DNA of 64,000 bases from Amycolatopsis sp. NBC_01480 (GCF_036227205.1 NZ_CP109442.1:8928001-8992000); one strand, 5' to 3'. Shown: positions 24,743-33,495, numbered from the stretch's first letter. Notes: generated by a model not told the origin, from the letters alone. Made by a program: numbers and translations.

Positions 24743-25584
24743 GCAGCGTGCGCGGCAAGGTCGCCGCCGTGACCGGCGCCGGTTCCGGCATCGGCAGGCA
24801 GCTGGCGTTCGAACTCGCCCGCCGCGGCGCGCGGCTCGCGGTCTCCGACGTCGACGACCTCGGCCTCGGCGAAACCGCGGACCGCGTCAAGGCGCTCGGG
24901 GCCGAGGTCCACACCGCGCATCTGGACGTCAGCGACCGCGCCGCCGTCGAGGCCTACGCGTCGGCCGTCGCGGAGCATTTCGGTGTGGTGCACCAGATCT
25001 ACAACAACGCCGGGGTCAGCGGCGGGCGCGGCGGGGTGCTCGACAACGACTGGGCCGACTACGAACGGGTCATCGGGATCAACCTCTTCGGCGTCATCCA
25101 CGGCACGAAGGCGTTCCTGCCGCACCTCATCGCGTCCGGCGACGGGCACGTGGTGAACGTCTCCAGCCTCAACGGGATCATGGCGCAGCCCTCGCTCAGC
25201 GACTACTGCGCCGCCAAGTTCGGCGTCCGCGGCTTCACCGAGAGCCTGCGCGCCGAGCTGCTGCTCGCCCGCCACCCGGTCGGAGTCAGCGTGGTCCATC
25301 CCGGCGGGGTCAAGACCAACATCGCGAACGCGAGCGTCGAGCGTGCACGCAAGCAGGGAAACCTGACGCCACGCGCCGAAGCACGAGCCCGCGTCTACAA
25401 CGAGAAGCTGCTGAAGATGCCCGCCGAAGAGGCCGCGAGCATCGTGCTCGACGGCGTCGAGGCGGGCCGCCCGCGCATCCTGGTCGGCAACGACGCCAAG
25501 GCCATCGACCTGCTCGTGCGGCTGTTCCCGCGGCTGTATCCGAAGGTGGCCGTCCGCTTCGAGCGGCGGACGATGACGTCCTAG
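24739..25584 (+). CDS. Short-chain dehydrogenase/reductase (SadH type)
   Basis: NAD(P)-dependent oxidoreductase of 281 residues. It has the cofactor motif TGAGSGIGRQ (about residue 12), NNAG (about 90), catalytic Ser in VSSLNG (about 143) and YCAAK (about 156). The long C-terminal extension (PRILVGNDAKAIDLLVRLFP) is typical of SadH-like enzymes. It is last in the operon and overlaps the hydrolase by four bases. It probably oxidises an alcohol to the ketone used by the monooxygenase, or a hydrolysis product. Confidence 0.93.
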   Translation: MSSVRGKVAAVTGAGSGIGRQLAFELARRGARLAVSDVDDLGLGETADRVKALGAEVHTAHLDVSDRAAVEAYASAVAEHFGVVHQIYNNAGVSGGRGGVLDNDWADYERVIGINLFGVIHGTKAFLPHLIASGDGHVVNVSSLNGIMAQPSLSDYCAAKFGVRGFTESLRAELLLARHPVGVSVVHPGGVKTNIANASVERARKQGNLTPRAEARARVYNEKLLKMPAEEAASIVLDGVEAGRPRILVGNDAKAIDLLVRLFPRLYPKVAVRFERRTMTS

Positions 25585-25585
25585 G

Positions 25586-25822
25586 GAGGCGAGTTTCGGC
25601 TGCCAGGTCCGGCACGGAGGCGAAGACCCAGGCGATCAGTGCCACGCCGAGCGCCGCCATCACGCCGAACGTCGTGTGCCGGCTGGTTGCGTCCCCAAGA
25701 CGGTACCCGCGAGAAGCCCCAGGGACAGGGCCGCCGGTGTGCCGGGGCAAGGCGACTGAGATCGCCTTGCCCCGGGCGTTCTCGGGGACCAGCCGGACGA
25801 TGCTCGCGCAGCCGACGGTCTT
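25586..25822 (-). pseudogene. MFS transporter fragment with frameshifts
   Basis: On the minus strand about 80 codons resemble the TM4-TM6 region of an MFS drug or sugar exporter: ASIVRLVPENARGKAISVAL, then in another frame TPAALSLGLLAGTVLG, then back in the first frame TTFGVMAALGVALIAWVF. At least two frame changes are needed, and both ends of the gene are missing. It is squeezed between the convergent SDR and epimerase genes and is a decayed remnant. Confidence 0.72.
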
Positions 25823-25832
25823 GATCCTCGGG

Positions 25833-26777
25833 TCAGCGGCCCGCGGATGCGCTCTCGGGCTGTCGGGATCGGCGCAGGATGTCGAGCGCCGCCGTCCGGG
25901 ATACGACCGGCCGGTAGCCGAGGTCCTTGACGGCCTTGTCGGTGCGCAGGGTGCAGGTCTGCCCGATGAACCAGCGTGCAGGCACCGGAACGGCCTGGGC
26001 CGCGGTGTCGAGGTCGATGTCGGGAATCGGGGTGTCGACGCCGTAGATGTCGAAGACGGTCTGCATGAACTCGCGGAAACGCACGGGTTCCTGGTCGGTG
26101 ATGAAGTAGGCCTGGCCGGGCTCGCCGTGCTGCCAACCCCGGAGCAGGCCCTCGACGGCGTTGTCGACGAAGGTGATGTCGGTCGTGTGGCGGCCCCCGT
26201 CGATCCACGAGAACTGGCCTGCCTCAGCCATGGCGGCGAAGCCGTCGGTAACCGGGCTTCCGGCACCCCAGACGAATTTGGGGCGGATGGAGACCGTGGT
26301 GAAGTCCTGCGTGTTCGCGTCCAGCACGATGGCCTCAGCCCGCGCCTTGACTGCGCAGTACGCCGCGGGTGAGTCCGGCCGCAGGGGCGCTGTTTCATCA
26401 ACATCGACGAGCGGGGCGCCGGCCAGCAGCGCGGCCTCGCTCCCACAGTTCACGAAACGGGCAACCTGGGCATGGCGTGCGGCTTGCAGCGCGGCCCGGG
26501 TCCCCTCGACGGTCACCAGCTGATGCCTGGCGAGGTCGGCGTCGAGATCGGTCTCGGCCGCCAGGTGGAACAGCACCTCGCTGCCTGACACCGCGTCGCG
26601 CCATGAAGCGGGCTCGGTCAGCTCGCCCCGCACCGGTTCCGCGCCCAGCGCCGCGACAGTGCCCGCTGCCGTCGCGCTCCGGACAAGAGCTCGCACGCCG
26701 TGTCCCTCGTCCACCAGCCGACGGATCAGCGCTCGCCCGATGAACCCCGACCCGCCGGTGACGAAAACCTGCGCCAT
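25833..26777 (-). CDS. NAD-dependent epimerase/dehydratase (extended SDR)
   Basis: Protein of 314 residues with the extended-SDR cofactor motif VTGGSGFIGRAL (about 5-16), FHLAAETD (about 70), catalytic YCAVK (about 140) and the downstream segment SIRPKFVWGAG. It resembles 3-beta-hydroxysteroid-dehydrogenase-like NAD(P) enzymes more than sugar-nucleotide epimerases. The start at 26777 is taken for AGGAGG upstream; a frame to 26804 exists. It is divergent from a LysR gene, which probably regulates it. Confidence 0.87.
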   Translation of the reverse strand: MAQVFVTGGSGFIGRALIRRLVDEGHGVRALVRSATAAGTVAALGAEPVRGELTEPASWRDAVSGSEVLFHLAAETDLDADLARHQLVTVEGTRAALQAARHAQVARFVNCGSEAALLAGAPLVDVDETAPLRPDSPAAYCAVKARAEAIVLDANTQDFTTVSIRPKFVWGAGSPVTDGFAAMAEAGQFSWIDGGRHTTDITFVDNAVEGLLRGWQHGEPGQAYFITDQEPVRFREFMQTVFDIYGVDTPIPDIDLDTAAQAVPVPARWFIGQTCTLRTDKAVKDLGYRPVVSRTAALDILRRSRQPESASAGR

Positions 26778-26903
26778 TTCAACCTCCTGATTGCGTTCGT
26801 GCACAGCGCCCGATGCGGGCGCCCGAGGTGTTCAGCGACCAGCGGCCTCCGGACCTTCCCATCGCGATATTCATAGTTCCGAGACTTGGCATAGAATCTG
26901 TGT

Positions 26904-27836
26904 ATGGCATCCCTTCGTGCGCTCGAATGCCTGGTCGCGGTCGTCGACTGCGGATCGATCACCGAAGCCGCACGGCTGCTGCACCTGACCCAGCCTGCGG
27001 TGTCGCACCAGCTGGCCGAGCTGGAACGCGAGACGCGAACCGCGCTGCTCAACCGCCGTCCGCGCGGGGTAAGCCTGACCCCGGCAGGAAACGCCGCCCT
27101 CCCGCATGCCCGCCGGACGCTCGAGGCCGCCGCGTCGGCCGTGCGCTCGGCTCGCGCGGTCGGCGACGGCACCGGCGGAAGCCTGCGCGTGGCGTGCGCC
27201 CAGAGCCTCACCGTGCCCCTCGTCGCCCCGGTCCTGCGGGAATGGCACCGCAGACGCCCGCACATCGTCGTCAGCCTGCGCGAGTCCGCCGTGCTCGCCG
27301 AGCTGCTCGGCTCCATCGACACCGGCGCAGTGGACATCGTGCTGCTGCCCGCGCCGGTCCCGCAGGGCTACGTGACCAGCATGGTCGCCGAGGAGGAGAT
27401 CGTCCTGACGGCACCAGCCGAGCACCGTCTGGCCCGGTCGGGCGACGTACGTCTGCAGGAACTCGACGGCGTGCCGCTGGTGCATTTCGCGCCGGACAAC
27501 GGACTGCGCGATTGGCTGGACCGCTCATTCGCCGATGCCGGGGTGCGACCCGAGCCGGTGATGAGCACCGCGATCACCGCAGCCGCGCCCCAGCTCGCAG
27601 CCGCCGGCCTGGGCGTCTGCGTCACCCCGGTGAGCGCGGTGAGCGCCGGCCTTCCCGCCGCGATCCGGTCCTTCTCGCCCAAGTGGGTCAGGCAGCTGAT
27701 CGCGGTGACACCGGCCCGGCCGGATCCGCTCTCCGCCCGCTTCATCACCGACCTGCGCACCCGCGGCGTACGCGTGCCCCGCGACGTCGCCCGACAACTT
27801 GCCGGCGGCGACCACGACGCCGACGCTCACACCTGA
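26904..27836 (+). CDS. LysR-family regulator
   Basis: Regulator of 310 residues. The N-terminal winged helix is at about 4-60 (LECLVAVVDCGSITEAARLL, LTQPAVSHQLAELE) and the substrate-binding domain begins at about residue 95 (GGSLRVACAQSL). It is divergent from the epimerase-like gene with 126 bp between them. The gap contains ATTCATAG and CATAGAAT half-sites at about 26870-26900, a possible but weak binding region. The effector is unknown. Confidence 0.9.
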   Translation: MASLRALECLVAVVDCGSITEAARLLHLTQPAVSHQLAELERETRTALLNRRPRGVSLTPAGNAALPHARRTLEAAASAVRSARAVGDGTGGSLRVACAQSLTVPLVAPVLREWHRRRPHIVVSLRESAVLAELLGSIDTGAVDIVLLPAPVPQGYVTSMVAEEEIVLTAPAEHRLARSGDVRLQELDGVPLVHFAPDNGLRDWLDRSFADAGVRPEPVMSTAITAAAPQLAAAGLGVCVTPVSAVSAGLPAAIRSFSPKWVRQLIAVTPARPDPLSARFITDLRTRGVRVPRDVARQLAGGDHDADAHT

Positions 27837-27922
27837 TCGAACCCGCAGAGGCGCTGGACCGGCGCCCTCAAGCCGTCGCCTCCACAAGCCCGACTGCCGT
27901 ACTGGGGCCTGGCGCAGTGGCT

Positions 27923-27974
27923 GGAATGCCGCGCGGGAATGTCGCGCCGGAATGTCGCGCGGGAATGTCATAGT
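27923..27974. repeat. Exact 13-bp tandem repeat, four copies, before glpP
   Basis: Copies start at 27923, 27936, 27949 and 27962. The first three read GGAATG(C/T)CGCGC(G/C) and the fourth keeps GGAATGTC. The array ends just before the GTG of the GlpP-family gene at 27981, so it lies in the promoter or the 5' leader. It may bind a regulator or, as RNA, provide repeated sites. Confidence 0.8.
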
Positions 27975-27980
27975 GGAGTG

Positions 27981-28535
27981 GTGCACGAACTCCTCTTGGA
28001 CCATCCGGTCGTCGCGAGTGTCAAGGACGAGGCCGGGCTGCGCGCGGTCACCGAGGTGGAAGCACCGGTGGTGTTCCTGCTCTTCGGGTCGATCCTGACG
28101 CTGCCCGGGCTGGTCGAACGGCTGCGCGCGGCCGGGAAGACCGTGCTGGTGAACGTGGACCTGATCGAGGGACTGGTCAGCCGCGACATCGCAGTGGACT
28201 TCGTGGCCGAGCGGACCGAGGCCGAAGGCGTGCTCAGCAGCAAGGCGGCCATCGTGAAGGCCGCGAAGGCGCGCGGCCTGCTCGCGGTGCACCGCTTCTT
28301 CCTGGTGGACTCGTTCTCGTACCACAATCTCGGCAAGCAGCTGGCGATCTCCCGGCCGGACTACATCGAGATCCTGCCCGGCTGCGTGCCCCGGGTGATC
28401 ACCTGGCTGCGCGCCGACACCGAAGTGCCGATCATCGCCGGCGGCCTGGTCTGCGACAAGGACGACGTGCTGGCCGCGCTCGGCGCCGGCGCGACCGCGA
28501 TCGCTTCGTCCAATGTGGACGTCTGGTCCATGTAG
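27981..28535 (+). CDS. glpP: GlpP-family glycerol-3-phosphate responsive antiterminator
   Basis: Protein of 184 residues, close to the usual GlpP size. It has the family segments LLLDHPVVASVKD at the N-terminus, VVFLLFGSILTLPGLVERL, VNVDLIEGL, SSKAAIVKAAKARGLLAVHRFFLVDS, PDYIEILPG and IIAGGLVCDKDDVLAALGAGATA. The Bacillus protein binds glycerol 3-phosphate and prevents termination in the glpD leader RNA. Here it is convergent with the FGGY kinase at the end of an operon whose leader has an intrinsic terminator. The GTG at 27981 fits the family N-terminus; the ribosome site (GGAG) is closer than ideal. Confidence 0.88.
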   Translation: MHELLLDHPVVASVKDEAGLRAVTEVEAPVVFLLFGSILTLPGLVERLRAAGKTVLVNVDLIEGLVSRDIAVDFVAERTEAEGVLSSKAAIVKAAKARGLLAVHRFFLVDSFSYHNLGKQLAISRPDYIEILPGCVPRVITWLRADTEVPIIAGGLVCDKDDVLAALGAGATAIASSNVDVWSM

Positions 28536-28569
28536 GGACCCCGGCGGTGCCTCCGAAAAGCGGGCCGCC

Positions 28570-29934
28570 TCACTCCCCCTTCGAGGCCAGCCAGGTGAAC
28601 AGCGGGTCGGTGTGGCCGGGCAGCTCCCGGTACACCTCGCCCAGGCGCCGGTAACGCTCGTGGGTCGCCGGGTCCGGCACGAACTCCGCCCCCGGCGCGA
28701 CCAGCGCCGCCGCCGCCTCGTCGAAGCCGCCGAACAGGCCGAGGCCGACACTCGCGCAGATCGCCGCGCCCAGCTCCACCCCGCCCTGCGCACGTCGCGC
28801 GGGCCGGTCGAAGGCGTCGGCGACGATCTGCATCAACACGTCCGAGCCCGCGCCGCCGCCGGAGACCAGCACCCGGGAGAACTCCGTGCCCAGCTCCGCC
28901 GCCATGGCGTTCCCGTTGCCGTGCAAGGTGAGCGCGATCGCCTCCAGCACGGCCCGGTACAGGTGGAACGGCCCCTGCCGGCCGTCGAACCCGAGGAACG
29001 CGCCACGCCGGAACGACGCCTCGACGGGTGCGAGCCAGTCCAGCACCGCGATGAGGCCATCGGACCCCGCGGGCACGGTCGCCGCGCCCGCGTTCAGCCA
29101 CTCCTCGTCGCCCAGCAGGTCGCGCAGCCAGCTGACCGTCCACATGCCACGCCGGATGCCCTCGCTCTCGTACAGGTACGAGTGCGGCCGGCAGGCGAAA
29201 TTCGTCCAGAACGCCTTGGCGTCACGGACATTCCGCGCGCCGGTGGTCATGCCGGCGATGTAGGTGCCGAGGGACAGCAACAGGGTGCGGTCGTCGGCGA
29301 GACCGCTGCCCAGCGCCTCGACTGCCTTGTCGTTGGCGGTGGCGAAGACCGGCAGCCCCTCCGGCAGCCCGGTGTGCGCGGCCGCCGCGGCCGTCACAGT
29401 GCCGAGCCGGTCGCCGGGCTGCACCAGCTCGAACAGCATTTCGCGTGGGACCTCCGGCTCCGGCACCCAGTCCCAGGTGTCGGTGTCGATCGGCCACACG
29501 CCCTGGTAGTTCGCCGCGGTGTCGCGGAACTGCCCCGTCATCCGCGCGGTGATGTAACCCGACGAGGTGGTGACGTAACGGACGTCCGGGTTCGTGTGCT
29601 CGTACGGCCGCGACACGCGCTCGTCCATCCAGCTCAGCACGGGCTGGGCGAGCGTGCCGTCGGCGCGCAGCATCGCGCGGCAGAACCGGATCGTGCACAG
29701 CCCGACGCCGAGGATCTCTTCGGGCCGCCCGTCGAACGCGTCCAGCGCCGCGCGGGTGGCCGCGCCGATCGAGTCCCACAGGTCGTCGTCCGGGTGCTCG
29801 ACCACGCCCGGTCGCGGGGTGTCGTTGGGCCGCAACGGAACCCTGGCCCGGGCATGCACCCTGCCGTGCTCGTCGAAGACGGTGACCTTGGTGCTCTGCG
29901 AGCCGTTGTCGATCCCGAGCAGGTAGCCGGTCAT
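28570..29934 (-). CDS. FGGY-family carbohydrate kinase
   Basis: ATP-dependent sugar or polyol kinase of 454 residues. The phosphate-1 motif is LLGIDNGSQSTKVTVFD at the N-terminus. The catalytic-type Asp is in TANDKAVEALGSG (about residue 235) and the phosphate-2/adenosine region is RVLVSGGGAGSDVLMQ (about 345). It is last in the operon, overlapping the FAD-oxidase stop by one base (TGATG). The substrate is undetermined; glycerol, erythritol or a ketose would fit. GlpP nearby hints that a glycerol-3-phosphate-like product may be the signal. Confidence 0.92.
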   Translation of the reverse strand: MTGYLLGIDNGSQSTKVTVFDEHGRVHARARVPLRPNDTPRPGVVEHPDDDLWDSIGAATRAALDAFDGRPEEILGVGLCTIRFCRAMLRADGTLAQPVLSWMDERVSRPYEHTNPDVRYVTTSSGYITARMTGQFRDTAANYQGVWPIDTDTWDWVPEPEVPREMLFELVQPGDRLGTVTAAAAAHTGLPEGLPVFATANDKAVEALGSGLADDRTLLLSLGTYIAGMTTGARNVRDAKAFWTNFACRPHSYLYESEGIRRGMWTVSWLRDLLGDEEWLNAGAATVPAGSDGLIAVLDWLAPVEASFRRGAFLGFDGRQGPFHLYRAVLEAIALTLHGNGNAMAAELGTEFSRVLVSGGGAGSDVLMQIVADAFDRPARRAQGGVELGAAICASVGLGLFGGFDEAAAALVAPGAEFVPDPATHERYRRLGEVYRELPGHTDPLFTWLASKGE

Positions 29935-31379
29935 CACCGGTCCCCGGCCGGGAAGATGGTGCCCGGGTTCATGATCCCGTTCGGGTCGTAGGCCTCTTTC
30001 AGCTTGCGCAGCACCGGGTACGCGCTGCCGTGCTCCTGCTCGGTCCACGGCGCGCGGTACTTGCCGATGCCGTGGTGGTGCACCATCGAGCCGCCGCGGG
30101 CCAGCGTCTCCTCGACGATGATCGCGTTCAGCGGGATGTGGTACTTCGTGATCTCCTCGCGCGGCTCGCAGTTGATCCGGTAGTCGTAGACGAAGTACAT
30201 GTTGGTGCCGGTCTGGTAGCTGTGCGAGGAGTGCCCGCCGAGCATCGTCAGGTCCTCGAAATGCGGGTACTCCTTGGTGATCCGGGAGATCACCGCGTCG
30301 TAGACGTCGCCGACCACCGACCAGTTCGCCGACACCTCGGTGGTGTAGCCGAGCCGGTGCTCGGCCAGCATGGTGTCCTGCTCGGCCTTGATCTTGTCCG
30401 GGCCCCAGTTGAGGTTGGCGAACCACGCGCGGATCAGCTCGGGGTCCACCCGCTCGTGCTGGTACCGCCCGACGATCTCGTCGATCGCCGTGCTCGTCGC
30501 GTCCGCGAGCGGGGCGGGCCCCTCGGCGAGGAAAACGGCCACGCACTTGCCGTTCGCGAAGTGGGAGAAGTGCTGCGCGGCGTCCTGCTCGGAGTAGACC
30601 CGCGCGACCGACGGGTGGTAGCCCTCGGTGATGACCTGGCGCAGGATCTCGATCCCGGTCCGCACGTCGTCGAGCAGGTAGCCGTGGAAGCGGTTGTTCT
30701 CCGGCTGGTACTTGAACAGCTTCACGGTGACCTCGGTGACGAAGCACAGCGCGCCCTCGTTGCCGATCACGACGTGGCGGATGTCCGGCCCGGCCGCGCG
30801 GCGCGGCACGTTCTTGATCCGGCTGACCGTGCCGTCCGGGAACACCGCCTCGAGACCGACCACCATGTCCTCGATCCCGCCGTACAGCGTGGAGAACTGG
30901 CCGATCGAACGGGTGGCGACCAGCCCGCCCATCTGGGCCAGCGGCTTGGACTGGGGCGAGTGGCCGGTGGTGAGGCCCAGCTCGCGCACCCGGTCTTCGA
31001 GCACCTGGAGCGGGACGCCGCACTGCGCGGTGACCTGCATGTCGACCGGGTCGACGTCGAGGATCTGGTCCATTTCGGACCCGTCGAGCACGATCGTGCG
31101 CTCGAAGCTGGTCTCGAGGCCGCCCTCGGTGCCGGTGCGGCCGGTGCGCGGCACGATGTTCACGCCGTGCTCGTTGGCGAAAGCCAGCACCGCGGCGACG
31201 TCGGCGGTGCTGCCCGCGCGCACGATCGCCAGCGGGAACGGGCCGTCGTAGATGTCGTGCACGGCGGTGTACTTCTTGAACCGGTCGACGCTCGCCTCGC
31301 GCAGCAGCCGCTCGTCGGTGTCCACGCGCTCGGGGCCGGCGATCTCGCGCAGCCGGTCGATGATGGCGGTCGTGTCCAT
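29934..31379 (-). CDS. FAD-linked oxidase (glycolate oxidase / alkyl-DHAP synthase type)
   Basis: VAO-family flavoprotein of 481 residues. The N-terminal FAD-binding domain has GVNIVPRTGRTGTEGG and HSPQSKPLAQMGG. The C-terminal cap domain carries conserved His-rich MVHHHGIGKYRAPW and the end motif YDPNGIMNPGTIFP, as in alkyldihydroxyacetonephosphate synthase and D-2-hydroxyacid dehydrogenases. It would oxidise an alpha-hydroxy compound or a phosphorylated polyol. The ATG at 31379 has AGGAAAC upstream; an in-frame ATG at 31412 would overlap the SDR stop. Confidence 0.9.
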   Translation of the reverse strand: MDTTAIIDRLREIAGPERVDTDERLLREASVDRFKKYTAVHDIYDGPFPLAIVRAGSTADVAAVLAFANEHGVNIVPRTGRTGTEGGLETSFERTIVLDGSEMDQILDVDPVDMQVTAQCGVPLQVLEDRVRELGLTTGHSPQSKPLAQMGGLVATRSIGQFSTLYGGIEDMVVGLEAVFPDGTVSRIKNVPRRAAGPDIRHVVIGNEGALCFVTEVTVKLFKYQPENNRFHGYLLDDVRTGIEILRQVITEGYHPSVARVYSEQDAAQHFSHFANGKCVAVFLAEGPAPLADATSTAIDEIVGRYQHERVDPELIRAWFANLNWGPDKIKAEQDTMLAEHRLGYTTEVSANWSVVGDVYDAVISRITKEYPHFEDLTMLGGHSSHSYQTGTNMYFVYDYRINCEPREEITKYHIPLNAIIVEETLARGGSMVHHHGIGKYRAPWTEQEHGSAYPVLRKLKEAYDPNGIMNPGTIFPAGDR

Positions 31380-31408
31380 GGTTTCCTGTGCTCCGTTCTG
31401 GGTGGGGT

Positions 31409-32185
31409 TCATCGGGTGAGGTAGCCGCCGTCGACGGTGAGGACGTGCCCGTTGACGTAGTCCGAGGCCCGGCTGGCCAGGAACACCACCGCGCCCATCA
31501 GGTCGCCCAGCTCGCCCCACCGGCCGGCCGGGATGTGGTCGAGGACGCGCTGGTTGGTCACCGCGTCGGCGCGGGTCTGCTCGGTGATCGGGGTGGCGAA
31601 GTAGCCGGGGGCGATGGCGTTGCACTGGACGTTGCTCGAGCCCAGCTCGTCGCAGTACGCCTTGGTGAAGCCGACGATGCCGTGTTTCGTCGCCGCGTAC
31701 GCCGGGGACATCTGCCCGCCGAGGAACGAGAACAGCGAGGCGATGTTGACGATCTTGCCGTGCCCCTGCTTCGCCATCAGCCGCCCGGCGAGCCAGCCGA
31801 GTTCGAACGGCGCGGTCAGGTTGAGCGCGACCATCGGGTCCCACTGCTCCCGACCGAACTCCTCGACCGGCGCCACGTTGCTGATGCCGGCGGAGTTGAC
31901 CAGGATGTCGACCGAACCGAACGCGTCCACACAGGACTGGACGACGTGGGCCGGCGCCCCCGGCTCGGTGAGGTCGACCTTCACCGTCTCCAGCCGGGTG
32001 CCCGCAGCCTCGACCAGGCGCCGGGTCTCGCCGCCGTCGTCCACCACCGTCGGCCCGAACACGTTCGCGCCGGCCTTGGCCAGCGCCACGGTGAACGCCC
32101 GCCCGAGCCCGGTGTTGCCACCGGTGACGATCGCGTTGCGGCCGCGCAGCGAGAACAGGTCGAGGGAGAAGTCCTGGATTTCCAA
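31409..32185 (-). CDS. Short-chain dehydrogenase/reductase
   Basis: Classical SDR of 258 residues with TGGNTGLGRAF (about 22-32), NSAGISN (about 98), Ser in NIASLFSFLGG (about 150) and YAATK (about 165). The C-terminal YVNGHVLTVDGGYL is typical of sugar-alcohol and 2-deoxy-D-gluconate dehydrogenases. It lies between the MFS transporter and the FAD oxidase on the same strand and probably performs the first oxidation of the imported polyol. Confidence 0.93.
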   Translation of the reverse strand: MEIQDFSLDLFSLRGRNAIVTGGNTGLGRAFTVALAKAGANVFGPTVVDDGGETRRLVEAAGTRLETVKVDLTEPGAPAHVVQSCVDAFGSVDILVNSAGISNVAPVEEFGREQWDPMVALNLTAPFELGWLAGRLMAKQGHGKIVNIASLFSFLGGQMSPAYAATKHGIVGFTKAYCDELGSSNVQCNAIAPGYFATPITEQTRADAVTNQRVLDHIPAGRWGELGDLMGAVVFLASRASDYVNGHVLTVDGGYLTR

Positions 32186-32214
32186 CGGAAGGGCCTTTCT
32201 TCAGGTACGGGAGT

Positions 32215-33495
32215 TCAGGCGAGGGCGCTCGCGCGTGGCAACGGTTCTTCGGCCGGCTCACGGCGCTGCACCCACAAAGTCAGGGAGGTCAGGGCGATCC
32301 CGATCAGGCCGGCGGCGGTGAGGACGCCGAACAGCGTGCCGTAGCCGCCGTACGGGGCGGTGTTCGTGGACGCGTCGCCGATCCACCAGGCGACCAGGCC
32401 GGGCAGGAACGCGTCGGGCAGGTAGGCCAGCCCCGAGGCCAGGCCGATCACGCCGCCGCGCTGGTCGGCCGGGATGCGCGCCTCGGTGATGCTCGCCCAG
32501 TAGACCCCGCGGCTGGCGAAGACCATGAACGACAGCACGAACATCAGCGTCAGCGCGGCCCACTGCAGCGCGGGCGCGCCCGGCAGGAACAGCAGGACCG
32601 CCACGCACAGCGTCGCGCCGGCGAAGGCGAGCCGCAGGAACCGCGGCGTCGAGTGGGTCACCTTGTCCACGGCGAACCCGCCGAGCGGCCCGGCGACGAA
32701 CTGGAAGACGTAACTGCGCACCACGCCGAGCACGCCGATCAGCCCGGCCGTGACACCGAAGTTGTGTTGCAGCAACGGGGAAAAGTAGCCGAGCGTGGTG
32801 TAGAAGCAGTACATCAGCATGATCGAGCCGCCGAGCAGCCAGGTGTACTTGTTCCGCGCGGCCGCGAGCAGCTGGCGCACCGACAGGGCCGAACGTTCAC
32901 CAGCCGGAGCCTCGTCGGCCTGGCCGCGCAGCGCAAACCAGATCAGCGCAGCCAGCACCAGGCAGAGGGCACCGTAGACGGCGATGAGCGTCAGTACCCC
33001 GACCGTCGGCGCCAGCACGGTGCCGATCAGCAGCGCGCCCACCCCGCTGATCACCGTGGAGGTGACGCCGCGGATCGCTTCCAGGAAGCCGAAAAGCCGG
33101 CCTTGCTGCTCGGTGGGCCCGAACGAGCCGATCGCCTTCACCAGCGCGGGCCAGTACAGCGCCATGCCGGCGAAGGCCATCACGATGTGCGCCAGCAGCA
33201 CCGTGGCGTAACCGGGCGAAATCGTCAGCGAGAGATCGGCGACGCCGGTGATGGCCAGCGCCGCGACCACCAGCGTGCGCGGGGCGAACCGATCGGCGAA
33301 CCAGCCGCCGGCGAAGTACATGACCGCGGCCACGGCGCCGAACACCGACATGATGTCGCCGTACTCCTGCGAGGTGAGGCCGAGGGCGTGGTAGGTCGGC
33401 TCCAGGAAGACGAACCGGATGTAGGCGACCTGGAAAATGACACCGCCGGACGTGCACAGCAGCAGATAACTCAGCCGCCTCCGCGCACCACTCAC
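32215..33495 (-). CDS. MFS transporter, first gene of the polyol-type operon
   Basis: Membrane protein of 426 residues with 12 predicted helices. It has the MFS loop motif GGWFADRFAPRT between TM2 and TM3, a central cytoplasmic loop (about 195-215) and FAVDKVTHSTPR between TM8 and TM9. The GTG at 33495 is preferred for AGGTGG six bases upstream; the frame extends to 33555. It leads the operon MFS-SDR-FAD oxidase-FGGY kinase, so it probably imports the substrate. A hairpin with a T-run lies 59-107 bases before this start. Confidence 0.9.
   Translation of the reverse strand: MSGARRRLSYLLLCTSGGVIFQVAYIRFVFLEPTYHALGLTSQEYGDIMSVFGAVAAVMYFAGGWFADRFAPRTLVVAALAITGVADLSLTISPGYATVLLAHIVMAFAGMALYWPALVKAIGSFGPTEQQGRLFGFLEAIRGVTSTVISGVGALLIGTVLAPTVGVLTLIAVYGALCLVLAALIWFALRGQADEAPAGERSALSVRQLLAAARNKYTWLLGGSIMLMYCFYTTLGYFSPLLQHNFGVTAGLIGVLGVVRSYVFQFVAGPLGGFAVDKVTHSTPRFLRLAFAGATLCVAVLLFLPGAPALQWAALTLMFVLSFMVFASRGVYWASITEARIPADQRGGVIGLASGLAYLPDAFLPGLVAWWIGDASTNTAPYGGYGTLFGVLTAAGLIGIALTSLTLWVQRREPAEEPLPRASALA

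Noticed and set aside
28570..31023. 817-codon frame joining the end of the FAD oxidase region to the FGGY kinase
   Set aside because: The upstream part is an out-of-frame shadow of the FAD oxidase; the kinase has its own ATG at 29934 with family-typical N-terminus.
29934..32261. 775-codon frame fusing SDR region and FAD oxidase
   Set aside because: The first 280 codons are an antisense-like shadow rich in Arg/Gly in the wrong frame for the SDR; the oxidase starts at 31379.
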